Shown piece after piece: positions 1 through 6,594 of a stretch of DNA of 10,505 nucleotides (positions are counted from its first letter, which is position 1; the number at the start of each line of letters is the position of its first letter). The position numbers and the translations under genes are program-made. A model generated the notes under the pieces. The model searched no databases, was not told where the DNA came from, and worked only from the letters and a program-made list of their open reading frames with translations. Source of the stretch: Gammaproteobacteria bacterium (lineage in GTDB: Bacteria; Pseudomonadota; Gammaproteobacteria; Pseudomonadales; Oleiphilaceae); the NCBI GenBank assembly GCA_029268325.1, contig JAJUGC010000042.1:1-10505 (forward strand), given 5' to 3'.

Positions 1-71
1 CGGGGCGGGATGATGCCTATAACCTGTTCCAGGTGCTGAAAGTCTTTTATGCCGAGGAGCGTCTCCCTTGA
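1..71 (+). CDS. C-terminal fragment of a gene, possibly a DEDDh-type 3'-5' exonuclease
   Basis: The reading frame beginning at position 3 stays open from the window edge to a TGA at 69-71 and encodes about 22 residues, GRDDAYNLFQVLKVFYAEER followed by LP. The start lies outside the window. The 'G-R-D-D-A-x-N' stretch followed by an amphipathic helix resembles the last catalytic block of DEDDh exonucleases of the ERI-1/KapD type, where His-x4-Asp precedes 'DA-x-N' close to the C-terminus. The expected His would lie just upstream of the window, so this cannot be tested here. It could equally be the tail of an unrelated protein. No convincing terminator follows: the only nearby hairpin (CGCAC/GTGCG around 94-111) lacks a T-run. 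Confidence 0.4.
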   Translation, partial: GRDDAYNLFQVLKVFYAEERLP

Positions 72-318
72 GGTAGATGCTGAAGGCGCCTGCGCACAAG
101 GAATGTGCGGTTGCACCCAGTGGAACGGCACTCAGGAGCCAGAAAATGGGGAGTAAATCAAACGAATTAAGGGGCTGGAAATCAACGCAGACGACGAGAT
201 AAAGAACGGTCGGTTTAAATGCCGATACGTCGGGCTGTGTGAGCTGCTGGAATGTAGGTGTGCTTGTGGACTAAAAGCAGGCAGGAAATAAGGGAAGGTT
301 TGGCAGGACAAGGAGAAA
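72..318. other. Intergenic stretch between the partial gene and tRNA-Asn
   Basis: I see no supported gene here. An 18-codon ORF begins with ATG at 146 behind an AGGAG-like site (133-138), but it is short and resembles nothing I know. The minus-strand tRNA transcript should end in this stretch. I find no hairpin with a T-run that would make a clear intrinsic terminator. The part next to the tRNA (298-306) is one arm of an inverted repeat described separately. Confidence 0.5.
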
Positions 319-404
319 TGGCTCCTCGAGCTGGGCTCGAACCAGCGACCCACGGATTAACAGTCCGTTGCTCTACCGACTGAGCTATCGAGGAACTGCC
401 AAAC
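298..404. repeat. 9-bp inverted repeat flanking the tRNA gene
   Basis: GTTTGGCAG (298-306) and its exact reverse complement CTGCCAAAC (396-404) flank the tRNA. In the minus-strand transcript the 404-396 arm lies in the 5' leader, one base from the mature 5' end. The 306-298 arm lies in the 3' trailer, 12 nt after the CCA. The two arms could pair and extend the acceptor stem of the precursor. That a stem forms in vivo is inference; the repeat itself is exact. Confidence 0.6.
319..394 (-). tRNA. tRNA-Asn (anticodon GTT)
   Basis: On the minus strand, 394 down to 319 folds as a full 76-nt cloverleaf. The acceptor stem is TCCTCGA paired with TCGAGGA, followed by discriminator G and an encoded CCA (minus-strand reading of 319-321). 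The D-arm contains TAGCTCAGTCGGTAGAG. The anticodon stem is ACGGA/TCCGT with loop CTGTTAA, placing anticodon GTT at 359-361. The T-arm contains GGTTCGAGCC. The GTT anticodon reads Asn codons AAC and AAU. It stands alone with no second tRNA nearby, and has its own promoter upstream. Identity is certain from structure and anticodon. Confidence 0.98.
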
Positions 405-415
405 ACAGGCTGCGA

Positions 416-444
416 ATAATATAGGCTGATTCTTGCGACGTCAA
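416..444 (-). promoter_or_regulatory. Sigma-70 promoter of tRNA-Asn with A/T-rich upstream region
   Basis: On the minus strand, TTGACG (444-439) and TATTAT (421-416) are separated by exactly 17 bp, close to the -35 and -10 consensus. The predicted start near 409 gives a leader of about 14 nt before the mature tRNA. The DNA upstream of the -35, about 445-475, is rich in A/T runs and would fit an UP element, as is common for stable-RNA genes. Spacing and position make this one of the better promoter calls in the window. Confidence 0.75.
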
Positions 445-717
445 TACCTGAATGTATTGAAAACCTTAAAAAAAGGGAAGGTTGCCCATTGCCACAATGT
501 CTGGCCTGTTGGCCTGGGAGCGACCGCAGGGCATAACAGGTACCTGGCAGTGGCGGGCCGGTGGGGCGTTTGCCTTTAGATCATCTTTCAGTCCTGGGGT
601 TGATGGGGGTCAGGGTTCTGGTGGTCCGGCTTCTGCTTGAATAGCCCTGTCTACAAAATAGCGGTTAAAAAACTGATAAATGAATGCCGGCAGACCGGCT
701 CCGTGGAGAATCTTGAT
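445..717. other. Gene-free upstream region of the uspE-like gene
   Basis: This is about 270 bp without a supported gene; with the tRNA promoter, the gap from tRNA to gene start is 323 bp. It contains a 10-bp perfect palindrome CAGGTACCTG (537-546) and a small hairpin GCCGG-CAGA-CCGGC (686-699) that ends just before the ribosome-binding site of the next gene. The uspE reading frame stays open upstream to a TTG at 637, but ATG 718 is the better start. I looked for a sigma-70 promoter for the downstream gene and found no pair of boxes good enough to call. Confidence 0.5.
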
Positions 718-1620
718 ATGGACCTGAAGACCGTACTGGTGGTGGTTGACCCGACCGATGAGAATGACGCCTTGCTGGAGCGGGCGGAAATGATCGGAAC
801 CTGCTTCAATGCCCGTCTAGAACTGTTTGTGGCAGAGCACCGGGGAATACTGGAGCCGAGCTACCCGTTGGAGGCAGCTAGTCTGGAGGCGGCCATGCAA
901 GGGCTGGTCACCAGCAAGCAGCAGTGGCTTGATACTTACGTGGAGCGGTTATCCCGGGCGGGGCTGCAGGTGACCACGGAAGTGCGCTGGGCGCGCCATC
1001 TCTATGATGCGGTATTGGAACGGGCGGACGAAATCCAGGCGGACCTGATCCTGAAGGAAACTCACCAGCACTCCCTGTTGAAGCGGGCCCTGTTTACCAA
1101 CACCGATTGGCATTTGATGCGGGAGACCTCCAGGCCGATCTGGTTTGTGAAAAGGGAGCATGTTTGGAATGCGCGCCGGCGCCTGTTGGCCGCGGTCGAT
1201 CCGGTACACGCCCGGGAAAAGTCTCCGGAGCTGGATTTGCGTATTCTCGAGATAGCCAAACTGATGTCCACGCACTTGCCGGCGGAGCTGCACGTGGTGC
1301 ACGCCTATGAAGTTGCGCCCACGGGCTTGCTGGCGGAGTTTGATACCCTGGTGCAGGATTATCCGAGTTTTCGCCGGGAGGTGATGAAGCGCCACCGCAC
1401 CGCCCTGGAAAACCTGATGGCCATGGCGGCGCCCGAGGCCATTTCATACCTGGAGGATGGCCCGCCGGAACGGGTGCTGCCCCAGTTTGTGAACCGCAAC
1501 GCTATTGACCTGACAGTGATGGGGGCGGTATCCCGCAGTGGGGTGGACCGGATCCTGATTGGCAGTACAGCGGAGCGGGTTCTGGATAATCTGGAATCTG
1601 ACATTCTGATTGTGCGCTAG
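718..1620 (+). CDS. uspE: Tandem universal stress protein, UspE-like
   Basis: This 300-residue protein has two universal-stress-protein domains in tandem, about residues 1-146 and 152-300, close to the length of E. coli UspE. Each domain opens with a beta strand ending in Val-Asp-Pro (VLVVVDPTD at 7-14, LLAAVDPVH at 156-164). The second domain ends with the nucleotide-binding pattern G-x2-x-G-x-Gly-Ser, seen as GAVSRSGVDRILIGSTAERV (269-288). Domain 1 has the degenerate segment KETHQHSLLKRALFTNTDWH (113-132), very like UspE, where this half lacks the glycine loop. UspE-type proteins are cytoplasmic and contribute to stress survival and to motility or aggregation in E. coli; the molecular activity is not settled. 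ATG 718 was chosen over an in-frame TTG at 637 because GGAG (704-707) sits at good distance and the N-terminus then matches family members. The yheT-like gene follows after 62 bp and may be cotranscribed. Confidence 0.88.
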   Translation: MDLKTVLVVVDPTDENDALLERAEMIGTCFNARLELFVAEHRGILEPSYPLEAASLEAAMQGLVTSKQQWLDTYVERLSRAGLQVTTEVRWARHLYDAVLERADEIQADLILKETHQHSLLKRALFTNTDWHLMRETSRPIWFVKREHVWNARRRLLAAVDPVHAREKSPELDLRILEIAKLMSTHLPAELHVVHAYEVAPTGLLAEFDTLVQDYPSFRREVMKRHRTALENLMAMAAPEAISYLEDGPPERVLPQFVNRNAIDLTVMGAVSRSGVDRILIGSTAERVLDNLESDILIVR

Positions 1621-1628
1621 CGTGAAGC

Positions 1629-1648
1629 TGCCGGCCTAAAAGCCGGCA
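1629..1648. terminator. GC-rich hairpin between the uspE-like and yheT-like genes
   Basis: TGCCGGC (1629-1635) and GCCGGCA (1642-1648) form a perfect 7-bp stem with a 6-nt loop, 8 bp after the uspE stop. No T-run follows on the plus strand, so it is not a textbook intrinsic terminator. It may attenuate read-through or protect the 3' end of the upstream message. Confidence 0.35.
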
Positions 1649-1682
1649 CTAGCAACTAAGTCTAGGGGAGAGGGGAAGGCAC

Positions 1683-2633
1683 ATGGACTATGTCGCACCG
1701 ACATTGCTTCGTAATGGACACCTGTTGAGCATCTATCCGAGCCTGTGGCGTAAGGTTGCTACCCAGCATTTTGAACGGGAGCGGATCACCACCGCCGATG
1801 GGGACTTCCTGGACTTGGACTGGAGCCGTTGTGGCTCGCGCCGCCTGGTGGTGATTTCCCATGGCCTGGAAGGGCATAGCCGACGCCCCTATGTGGCAGG
1901 CATGGCCCGGGCGGCCAATGGGTTTGGTTGGGATGCCCTGGCCTGGAACTATCGCTCCTGCAGTGGTGAGATGAACCGGCACCTGCGCTTTTACCACAGT
2001 GGCGAAACCGGAGACCTGCGAGAGGTCATCGTCCATGCCACAGCGTCGGGAAGTTATGACGAGGTGGCTCTGGTCGGGTTCAGCATGGGGGGCAATATGA
2101 GCCTGGTGTATCTGGGGGAACAAGGCGCCAGGCTGGACTCGCTGATCAGCAAGGCCGTTGTGTTTTCCGTCCCCTGTGATCTGGCGGCCAGTGCCCGGCA
2201 ACTGACCCGCCCGGCAAACTACATTTACCTGAGCCGCTTTATGCGCAGCTTACGGGCCAAGATGCTGGCCAAGCACCAGCAGTATCCGGAGCAGATCGAC
2301 ATTAGCGGGATCGACAAGGTGCGTACCTTCAAGCAGTTTGATGACCGCTTTACCGCGCCGCTACACGGCTTCCGGGATGCCGAAGACTATTGGCACCGCT
2401 GCAGCAGCAAATTCTTTATCGGCAATATCCGGATTCCCACCTTGATCGTGAATGCTGCCAATGACCCCTTTCTCGCGCCGGAGTGCTTTCCCGTGGATGT
2501 GGTCAAAGGCCATCCCTATGTGAAACTGGAGGTGCCGGTTTCAGGCGGGCATGTGGGCTTTGTGTCCTTCAACCGGAATGACCTGTACTGGTCGGAGCAA
2601 CGGGCTTTCCGGTTTTTGAATGAGGGGGCGTAA
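1683..2633 (+). CDS. YheT-like alpha/beta hydrolase
   Basis: A 316-residue soluble alpha/beta hydrolase of the YheT/COG0429 type, slightly shorter than E. coli YheT (about 340). Visible landmarks are the N-terminal 'LLRNGHLLSIYPSLWR' typical of the family, the oxyanion-hole segment HGLEGH after a beta strand, and the nucleophile elbow GFSMGG with Ser134. The likely acid is Asp261 in NAANDPF, and the likely base is His290 in GGHVGF. The triad is complete, so it should be an active ester hydrolase; the substrate of this family is not established. There is no signal peptide, so it is probably cytoplasmic. ATG 1683 follows a purine-rich GGGGAGAGGGGAAGG ribosome-binding region. It lies 62 bp after the uspE-like gene on the same strand, with a hairpin between them, and its 3' end faces tesA with 22 bp between stop codons. 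Confidence 0.85.
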   Translation: MDYVAPTLLRNGHLLSIYPSLWRKVATQHFERERITTADGDFLDLDWSRCGSRRLVVISHGLEGHSRRPYVAGMARAANGFGWDALAWNYRSCSGEMNRHLRFYHSGETGDLREVIVHATASGSYDEVALVGFSMGGNMSLVYLGEQGARLDSLISKAVVFSVPCDLAASARQLTRPANYIYLSRFMRSLRAKMLAKHQQYPEQIDISGIDKVRTFKQFDDRFTAPLHGFRDAEDYWHRCSSKFFIGNIRIPTLIVNAANDPFLAPECFPVDVVKGHPYVKLEVPVSGGHVGFVSFNRNDLYWSEQRAFRFLNEGA

Positions 2634-2634
2634 G

Positions 2635-2675
2635 ACTGCCGGGGCTGAATTGCGGCTAGTTGGCTGGCAGTTTTT
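2635..2675 (+). terminator. Possible intrinsic terminator after the yheT-like gene
   Basis: ACTGCC (2635-2640) pairs with GGCAGT (2666-2671), directly followed by T-run 2672-2675. The 25-nt interior can hold a small GCTG/CGGC stem (2644-2647 with 2653-2656). The long loop makes it imperfect. It overlaps the last codons of tesA on the other strand, as is common for tightly convergent genes. Confidence 0.35.
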
Positions 2676-3327
2676 GACCGAGTAGGGGCGCAAGGTGCGG
2701 CCAGAGGGTCTCCAGCATCAAGGGTTGTGCTGCTGCCGTGGGGTGGATCTGGTCGTTTTGGATCAACTCAGGATCCAGGGCCACTTGCTCCAGGAAAAAG
2801 GGAACCAGGGCAACTTTTTCCTGATCCGCAACTTCTTGATAAAGCTGGTGGAATCCTTCGGCATAGCGGGTGCCATAGTTCGGGGGAATGCGCATGCCCA
2901 CGAGCAAGACCTCAGCCCCTGCTTCCTTGGCGGCGTGGACCATGGCCCTGAGGTTATCCCGGATCACCGAGAGGGGAAAGCCCCGGAGCCCATCATTGCC
3001 ACCAAGTTCTAAAATCACCAGATCCGGTTTCACCCGCTCCAAGGTTTCCGGTAACCTGCGTAAACCGCCATCGGTCGTTTCGCCGGACACGCTGGCATTG
3101 ATCACTTTAAAATGATCTGCCCGTGAGGCCAGGCGCTCTTCTAGCAGGGCGACCCAGCCTTGCTCGGGTTGCATGCCATAGGCGGCACTTAAACTATCCC
3201 CGTAGACCAAAATCGAATATTGCTGCGCAACGGCCGCAGCGGGTGCGATCGCAAAAAGAAGGAGGAGCCGGCTCCCCAGCAAGCTCATCCAGTGCAAAAC
3301 GGGGCTGTCATATTTGGGAGATTGCAT
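2656..3327 (-). CDS. tesA: TesA: periplasmic SGNH thioesterase I / lysophospholipase L1
   Basis: This is an SGNH/GDSL hydrolase with all four catalytic blocks: GDSLSAAYGM with nucleophile Ser45, ASVSGETTDGG with Gly82, ELGGNDGLRG with Asn111, and NDQIHP with Asp192 and His195. Block III ELGGNDGLRGF is the same as in E. coli TesA, which cleaves acyl-CoA, lysophospholipids and esters in the periplasm. A hydrophobic signal peptide ends in AVA before Gln35. Two starts are possible. ATG at 3327 has GGTGGAG about 11 nt upstream and gives 223 residues. ATG at 3288 gives 210 residues and a more usual 21-residue signal peptide, but lacks a clear ribosome-binding site. With the first, the start codon overlaps the ybbA start on the other strand; with the second, the two starts lie about 37 bp apart. 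The divergent tesA/ybbA-ybbP layout is known from E. coli and Pseudomonas. Confidence 0.93.
   Translation of the reverse strand: MQSPKYDSPVLHWMSLLGSRLLLLFAIAPAAAVAQQYSILVYGDSLSAAYGMQPEQGWVALLEERLASRADHFKVINASVSGETTDGGLRRLPETLERVKPDLVILELGGNDGLRGFPLSVIRDNLRAMVHAAKEAGAEVLLVGMRIPPNYGTRYAEGFHQLYQEVADQEKVALVPFFLEQVALDPELIQNDQIHPTAAAQPLMLETLWPHLAPLLGQKLPAN
3264..3275. repeat. 12-bp perfect palindrome in the tesA signal-peptide region
   Basis: GGAGCCGGCTCC is a perfect palindrome inside tesA codons for the signal peptide, centred about 56 bp upstream of the ybbA start. Its position between two divergent genes would suit an operator. However, GC-rich palindromes of this size also occur by chance in such DNA, so a role is only a guess. 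Confidence 0.3.
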
Positions 3328-4018
3328 GTCGTTAGAGACTCCACCTGTTCTGGTTGCCGAGGATGTCTATAAGTCGGTTCGGTTTGGTTCCGAACCTTTG
3401 GAAATATTGAAAGGAATATCCCTTCGAATCAACCCGGGAGAAACGCTGGCTATTGTGGGCAGCTCCGGCTCGGGTAAGACCACGCTGCTTGGCTTGCTGG
3501 CCGGTCTGGATGTTCCCAGCCGCGGACGCGTCCTTCTGCACGGCCAGGACCTGAGCGCTCTGGATGAAGAGCGCCGGGCTGAGTTGCGGGCCCGCCTGGT
3601 GGGTTTTGTGTTCCAGAACTTCCAGTTGTTGCCGTCGCTGACCGCCCTGGAAAATGTCATGTTGCCCCTGGAACTGAAGGGGGAGGTGGAAGCGGAAAGC
3701 CAGGCACGCCAGTTTCTTGAGCGGGTCGGGCTGGGCCACCGGCAAAGCCATTTCCCGCGCCAGCTGTCCGGGGGAGAGCAACAGCGAGTGGCGCTGGCAC
3801 GGGCTTTTGCCTGTCGGCCCCAGATACTCTTCGCGGACGAGCCCACGGGGAATCTGGACTCTGCCACCGGCAGCCGGGTGATTGAGCTTTTGTTTGAACT
3901 GAACCGGGAGTATGCCACCACCCTGGTACTGGTGACTCACGATGAGCATTTGGCGCAACGGTGTGGCCGCAGTGTGCGGATCGAGGCGGGTCAGTTACAC
4001 CATGAGGCCGAGTTATGA
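3326..4018 (+). CDS. ybbA: YbbA: ABC transporter ATPase, MacB/LolD-type
   Basis: A 230-residue ABC ATPase with every core motif: Walker A GSSGSGKT (45-52), Q-loop Gln97 in FVFQNFQLLPSLTALENV, signature LSGGEQQRVALARA (147-160), Walker B ILFADE (167-172), D-loop GNLDS, and switch His205 in VTHD. The Q-loop wording 'FQNFQLLPSLTALENV' is typical of the MacB/LolD/FtsE-like branch that works with FtsX-fold permeases by mechanotransmission. It should sit on the inner face of the cytoplasmic membrane and power YbbP, the next gene. ATG 3326 was chosen over an in-frame TTG at 3314 because GGGAG (3316-3320) is 5 nt upstream of it. The TGA stop overlaps the ybbP start (ATGA, 4015-4018), suggesting translational coupling. 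The natural substrate of YbbA-YbbP is not firmly known. Confidence 0.93.
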   Translation: MSLETPPVLVAEDVYKSVRFGSEPLEILKGISLRINPGETLAIVGSSGSGKTTLLGLLAGLDVPSRGRVLLHGQDLSALDEERRAELRARLVGFVFQNFQLLPSLTALENVMLPLELKGEVEAESQARQFLERVGLGHRQSHFPRQLSGGEQQRVALARAFACRPQILFADEPTGNLDSATGSRVIELLFELNREYATTLVLVTHDEHLAQRCGRSVRIEAGQLHHEAEL

Positions 4019-6507
4019 AGCTGATGGTGCGTGAGGGCTATCGCCTGGTGCGTCGGGACTGGCGTTCCCGGGAGTTGCGGATTTTGGCCCTGGCCCTGAT
4101 TGTAGCGGTAGCCACTGTGACGGCCATCACTCTGTTTTCCGCCAAGCTCCAACAGATGTTCTATCAGTCCTCCAGCCAGTTTCTTGCGGCGGACCGCCAA
4201 TTGACCAGTCCAAATCCGGTCGACCCACTCTGGCTGCTGGAGGCACAACGGCGAGGGCTGCGTATCGCCCGCACCCTGGAGTTTCCCAGCATGTTGTTTG
4301 CCGGTGACGACATGCAACTGGTGAGTGTGAAGGCCGTGACCCAGGAATATCCCTTAAAGGGCAGCCTGGAAATCAGCGGGCCTGGCGGCGAGGGAGCCCG
4401 GCAGGTTGATCAGGGCCCGGCACCGGGCACCATCTGGATTGCCCCACGGCTGTTGTCGTTGCTGCAGCTTCAGGTGGGGGAAATGGCCGCGGTCGGCGAT
4501 CAGGACTTACGGGTGGCGGGCATTATCCAGCGGGAGCCGGATACCTCGTTCAACTTTATGAGCCTGTCTCCACGGGTGATGATGAGTTGGGAGGATCTGG
4601 AAGCCACTGGCGTGATTCAGCCGGGAAGCCGGCTGCGCTACCGCTATCTCTTTGCCGGAGAGCCCGAGGCCTTAGCTGGCTTCGAGGCTTGGCTCACGCC
4701 CCAGCTTGAGCCCACCATGGGCTGGCTGGATGTCCGTAGCGGCCGTCCGGCGGTGGCCAATGCTTTGGATAAAGCAGAAAGCTATCTCCTGCTGGGCGGA
4801 AGCCTGGCGGTCATCCTGGCGGGCCTGGCGATTGCCATGTCGGCGCGCCAGTATTCCCAGCGGCAATATGACACCGTGGCCTTGTTGAAAACTCTGGGTG
4901 TCAAAGGTGGAGCTATCAACCGTTTCTACGGCCTGGGCTTTTTGGCGCTGGGGTTGATCTGCACCTGCATTGGCATGGTGCTGGGCTGGATCGGGCATTT
5001 CTTTGCCTTGTGGGCTTTGCAGGACTTGTTGCCCCAAGTCAGTACCCAGGCGCCGCCCAGCAGCTTTGCCATTGGCGGCATGACCGCCCTGGTTAGCCTG
5101 CTGGCATTTGCCATGCCGCCGTTACTGATGCTGCAGCGGGTGGCTCCGGTACGGGTGTTGCGCCGGGATCTGCAGGGAGAGGCGGGCAGTACCGCCTGGC
5201 TGTATGGGGTTGGCATACTGGCCATGGTTGGCTTGCTGTTTTTCTATAGTGGAGACCTGAAGCTGACAGGCCTGGTGGTTGGTGGTTTGGCGGCTGTGGT
5301 GCTGGTGTTCGTTGCACTCTCCGGATTGTTGCTGCGTACCAGCCGGCTGGTGGGAACCCGGGCCGGCTCCTATTGGAAACTGGGGCTGGCCAGTGTCGTG
5401 AGGCGGCGCTGGCAGAGTATTTTGCAAATTGTGGTGTTTGCCATTGCCTTGATGCTGCTGGTGGTGATCTACCTGATGCGCACCAGTCTGGTGTCTGAAT
5501 GGCAGGCCCAGTTGCCGGCGGATGCCCCCAATCACTTTCTGATCAATATCGCACCGGCGGAAATGGCCGAGGTGAAGTCCTATCTGGTAAGCCATGAGAT
5601 CGATTCGGCCGGGCTCTATGCCATGGTGCGGGGGCGGTTGAGTCACATCAACGGGCAGCCGGCCAGGCAAGCGGTGAGCAAGGAGGAAGAGGTCAATGCC
5701 CTGAACCGGGAGCTGAACCTGACCTGGATGGATCAGCTGCCTGCGGATAACCATATTGTGGCTGGCCAGTGGTGGGGGCCGGAGGTCAGGAATCAGCCCT
5801 GGGTCTCTGTGGAAGCCCAATTGGCGAACCGACTGGGCCTCAAGCCCGGTGACCGGCTCACCTTTACCATTGGCGACCGTTTGGTGGAAGCGGAGGTGAA
5901 AAGTATCCGTTCCGTGCAGTGGGATAGCATGAAGCCAAACTTCTACATGGTGTTCACGCCAGGGTTTCTGGATGGCTTTCCGGCTACCTATATCACCAGC
6001 ATCTATCTGGCTCCTGAACAGAAGAGCCTGCTCAATGAGCTGGGCCGGAAGTTCCCCACCGTGACGGTGCTGGAGCTTGACCAGTTGATCGAGCGGGTCA
6101 GGACGGTGATGGAGCAGGTGAGCAAGGCCATCGAGCTGGTGTTGGCGCTGATTTTAGCGGCGGCCTTGCTGGTGGTGGCGTCTCTGGTCAACACCACCAT
6201 GGGCGAGCGGCGGCGGGAAAGTGCCTTGCTCAGGGCCATGGGGGCCGGGCGCCGTTTGGTCGCCGGCAGTCTGTTTGTGGAGTTTGCGGTATTGGGGGCC
6301 CTGGCCGGCGTGGTGGCGGTGTTCGGCGCCGAGCTCATTGTGCTGGGGATGCAGCAGCGGGTGTTTCAAATTGAAATGCAGCCCCATCCCCTGGCCTGGT
6401 TGTTGACTCCTGTGGTGGGAGCCCTGGTGATTGGCAGCCTGGGTTATTTGCAGAGCTTGAAAACTATCCGGGTGGCGCCGATAGAAGCACTTCGTCAAGC
6501 GGAATGA
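4015..6507 (+). CDS. ybbP: YbbP: large FtsX/MacB-fold ABC permease
   Basis: An 830-residue membrane protein, slightly longer than E. coli YbbP (about 800). I count ten hydrophobic segments, near residues 22-44, 257-275, 303-334, 351-373, 394-411, 416-440, 468-488, 703-725, 750-778 and 793-812. The first is followed by a periplasmic domain of about 210 residues (45-256), and a second such domain spans about 489-702. Two FtsX-type modules are recognisable: ARQYSQRQYDTVALLKTLGV (277-296) and TTMGERRRESALLRAMGA (727-744) are the cytoplasmic coupling-helix regions after the leading TM of each module, and the tail ends in 'VAPIEALR'. The repeated VAPVRVLRRD (377-386) and VAPIEALRQ (820-828) mark the two module ends. 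It overlaps ybbA by 4 bp and should form a membrane complex with it. Lipid or acyl cargo is suggested only by the tesA neighbour. Confidence 0.92.
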   Translation: MKLMVREGYRLVRRDWRSRELRILALALIVAVATVTAITLFSAKLQQMFYQSSSQFLAADRQLTSPNPVDPLWLLEAQRRGLRIARTLEFPSMLFAGDDMQLVSVKAVTQEYPLKGSLEISGPGGEGARQVDQGPAPGTIWIAPRLLSLLQLQVGEMAAVGDQDLRVAGIIQREPDTSFNFMSLSPRVMMSWEDLEATGVIQPGSRLRYRYLFAGEPEALAGFEAWLTPQLEPTMGWLDVRSGRPAVANALDKAESYLLLGGSLAVILAGLAIAMSARQYSQRQYDTVALLKTLGVKGGAINRFYGLGFLALGLICTCIGMVLGWIGHFFALWALQDLLPQVSTQAPPSSFAIGGMTALVSLLAFAMPPLLMLQRVAPVRVLRRDLQGEAGSTAWLYGVGILAMVGLLFFYSGDLKLTGLVVGGLAAVVLVFVALSGLLLRTSRLVGTRAGSYWKLGLASVVRRRWQSILQIVVFAIALMLLVVIYLMRTSLVSEWQAQLPADAPNHFLINIAPAEMAEVKSYLVSHEIDSAGLYAMVRGRLSHINGQPARQAVSKEEEVNALNRELNLTWMDQLPADNHIVAGQWWGPEVRNQPWVSVEAQLANRLGLKPGDRLTFTIGDRLVEAEVKSIRSVQWDSMKPNFYMVFTPGFLDGFPATYITSIYLAPEQKSLLNELGRKFPTVTVLELDQLIERVRTVMEQVSKAIELVLALILAAALLVVASLVNTTMGERRRESALLRAMGAGRRLVAGSLFVEFAVLGALAGVVAVFGAELIVLGMQQRVFQIEMQPHPLAWLLTPVVGALVIGSLGYLQSLKTIRVAPIEALRQAE

Positions 6508-6509
6508 GT

Positions 6510-6538
6510 TTGGCAAATGGCGAGGGCTGGCCTAGTAT
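6510..6538 (+). promoter_or_regulatory. Sigma-70 promoter of the second alpha/beta hydrolase
   Basis: TTGGCA (6510-6515) and TAGTAT (6533-6538) are 17 bp apart, a good -35 (5 of 6) with a moderate -10 (4 of 6). It starts 2 bp after the ybbP stop. The predicted start near 6545 leaves about 50 nt of leader before ATG 6595, so the hydrolase may be expressed independently of ybbA-ybbP. Confidence 0.5.
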
Positions 6539-6594
6539 GACCAACTTTCCATTTTGGTTTGGTTGTCGAATTGGGTTGTAGTGAAAGGCTAAAC

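Noticed and set aside
146..202. 18-codon ORF with an AGGAG-like site upstream
   Set aside because: Too short, composition unremarkable, no neighbour or motif support.
298..404. tRNA gene as a phage or island attachment site
   Set aside because: No integrase gene, no direct repeat of the tRNA 3' end in the window, and the flanking genes are core genes; the repeat here is inverted.
132..406. Minus-strand ORFs of 63-73 codons across the tRNA
   Set aside because: They include a translated tRNA (SSSIAQSVEQRTVNPWVAGS), a well-known artefact, and have no family resemblance.
537..546. CAGGTACCTG palindrome as an operator for the uspE-like gene
   Set aside because: It is over 170 bp from the start codon with no promoter I can call beside it; left as a note only.
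3245..3252. GCGATCGC octamer, like the cyanobacterial HIP1 repeat
   Set aside because: Single occurrence noticed, inside tesA; all genes here are gammaproteobacterial in type.
5122..5820. 232-codon minus-strand ORF inside ybbP
   Set aside because: Antisense shadow of a strongly coding GC-rich gene; rich in His/Gln/Pro as expected from the complementary frame.
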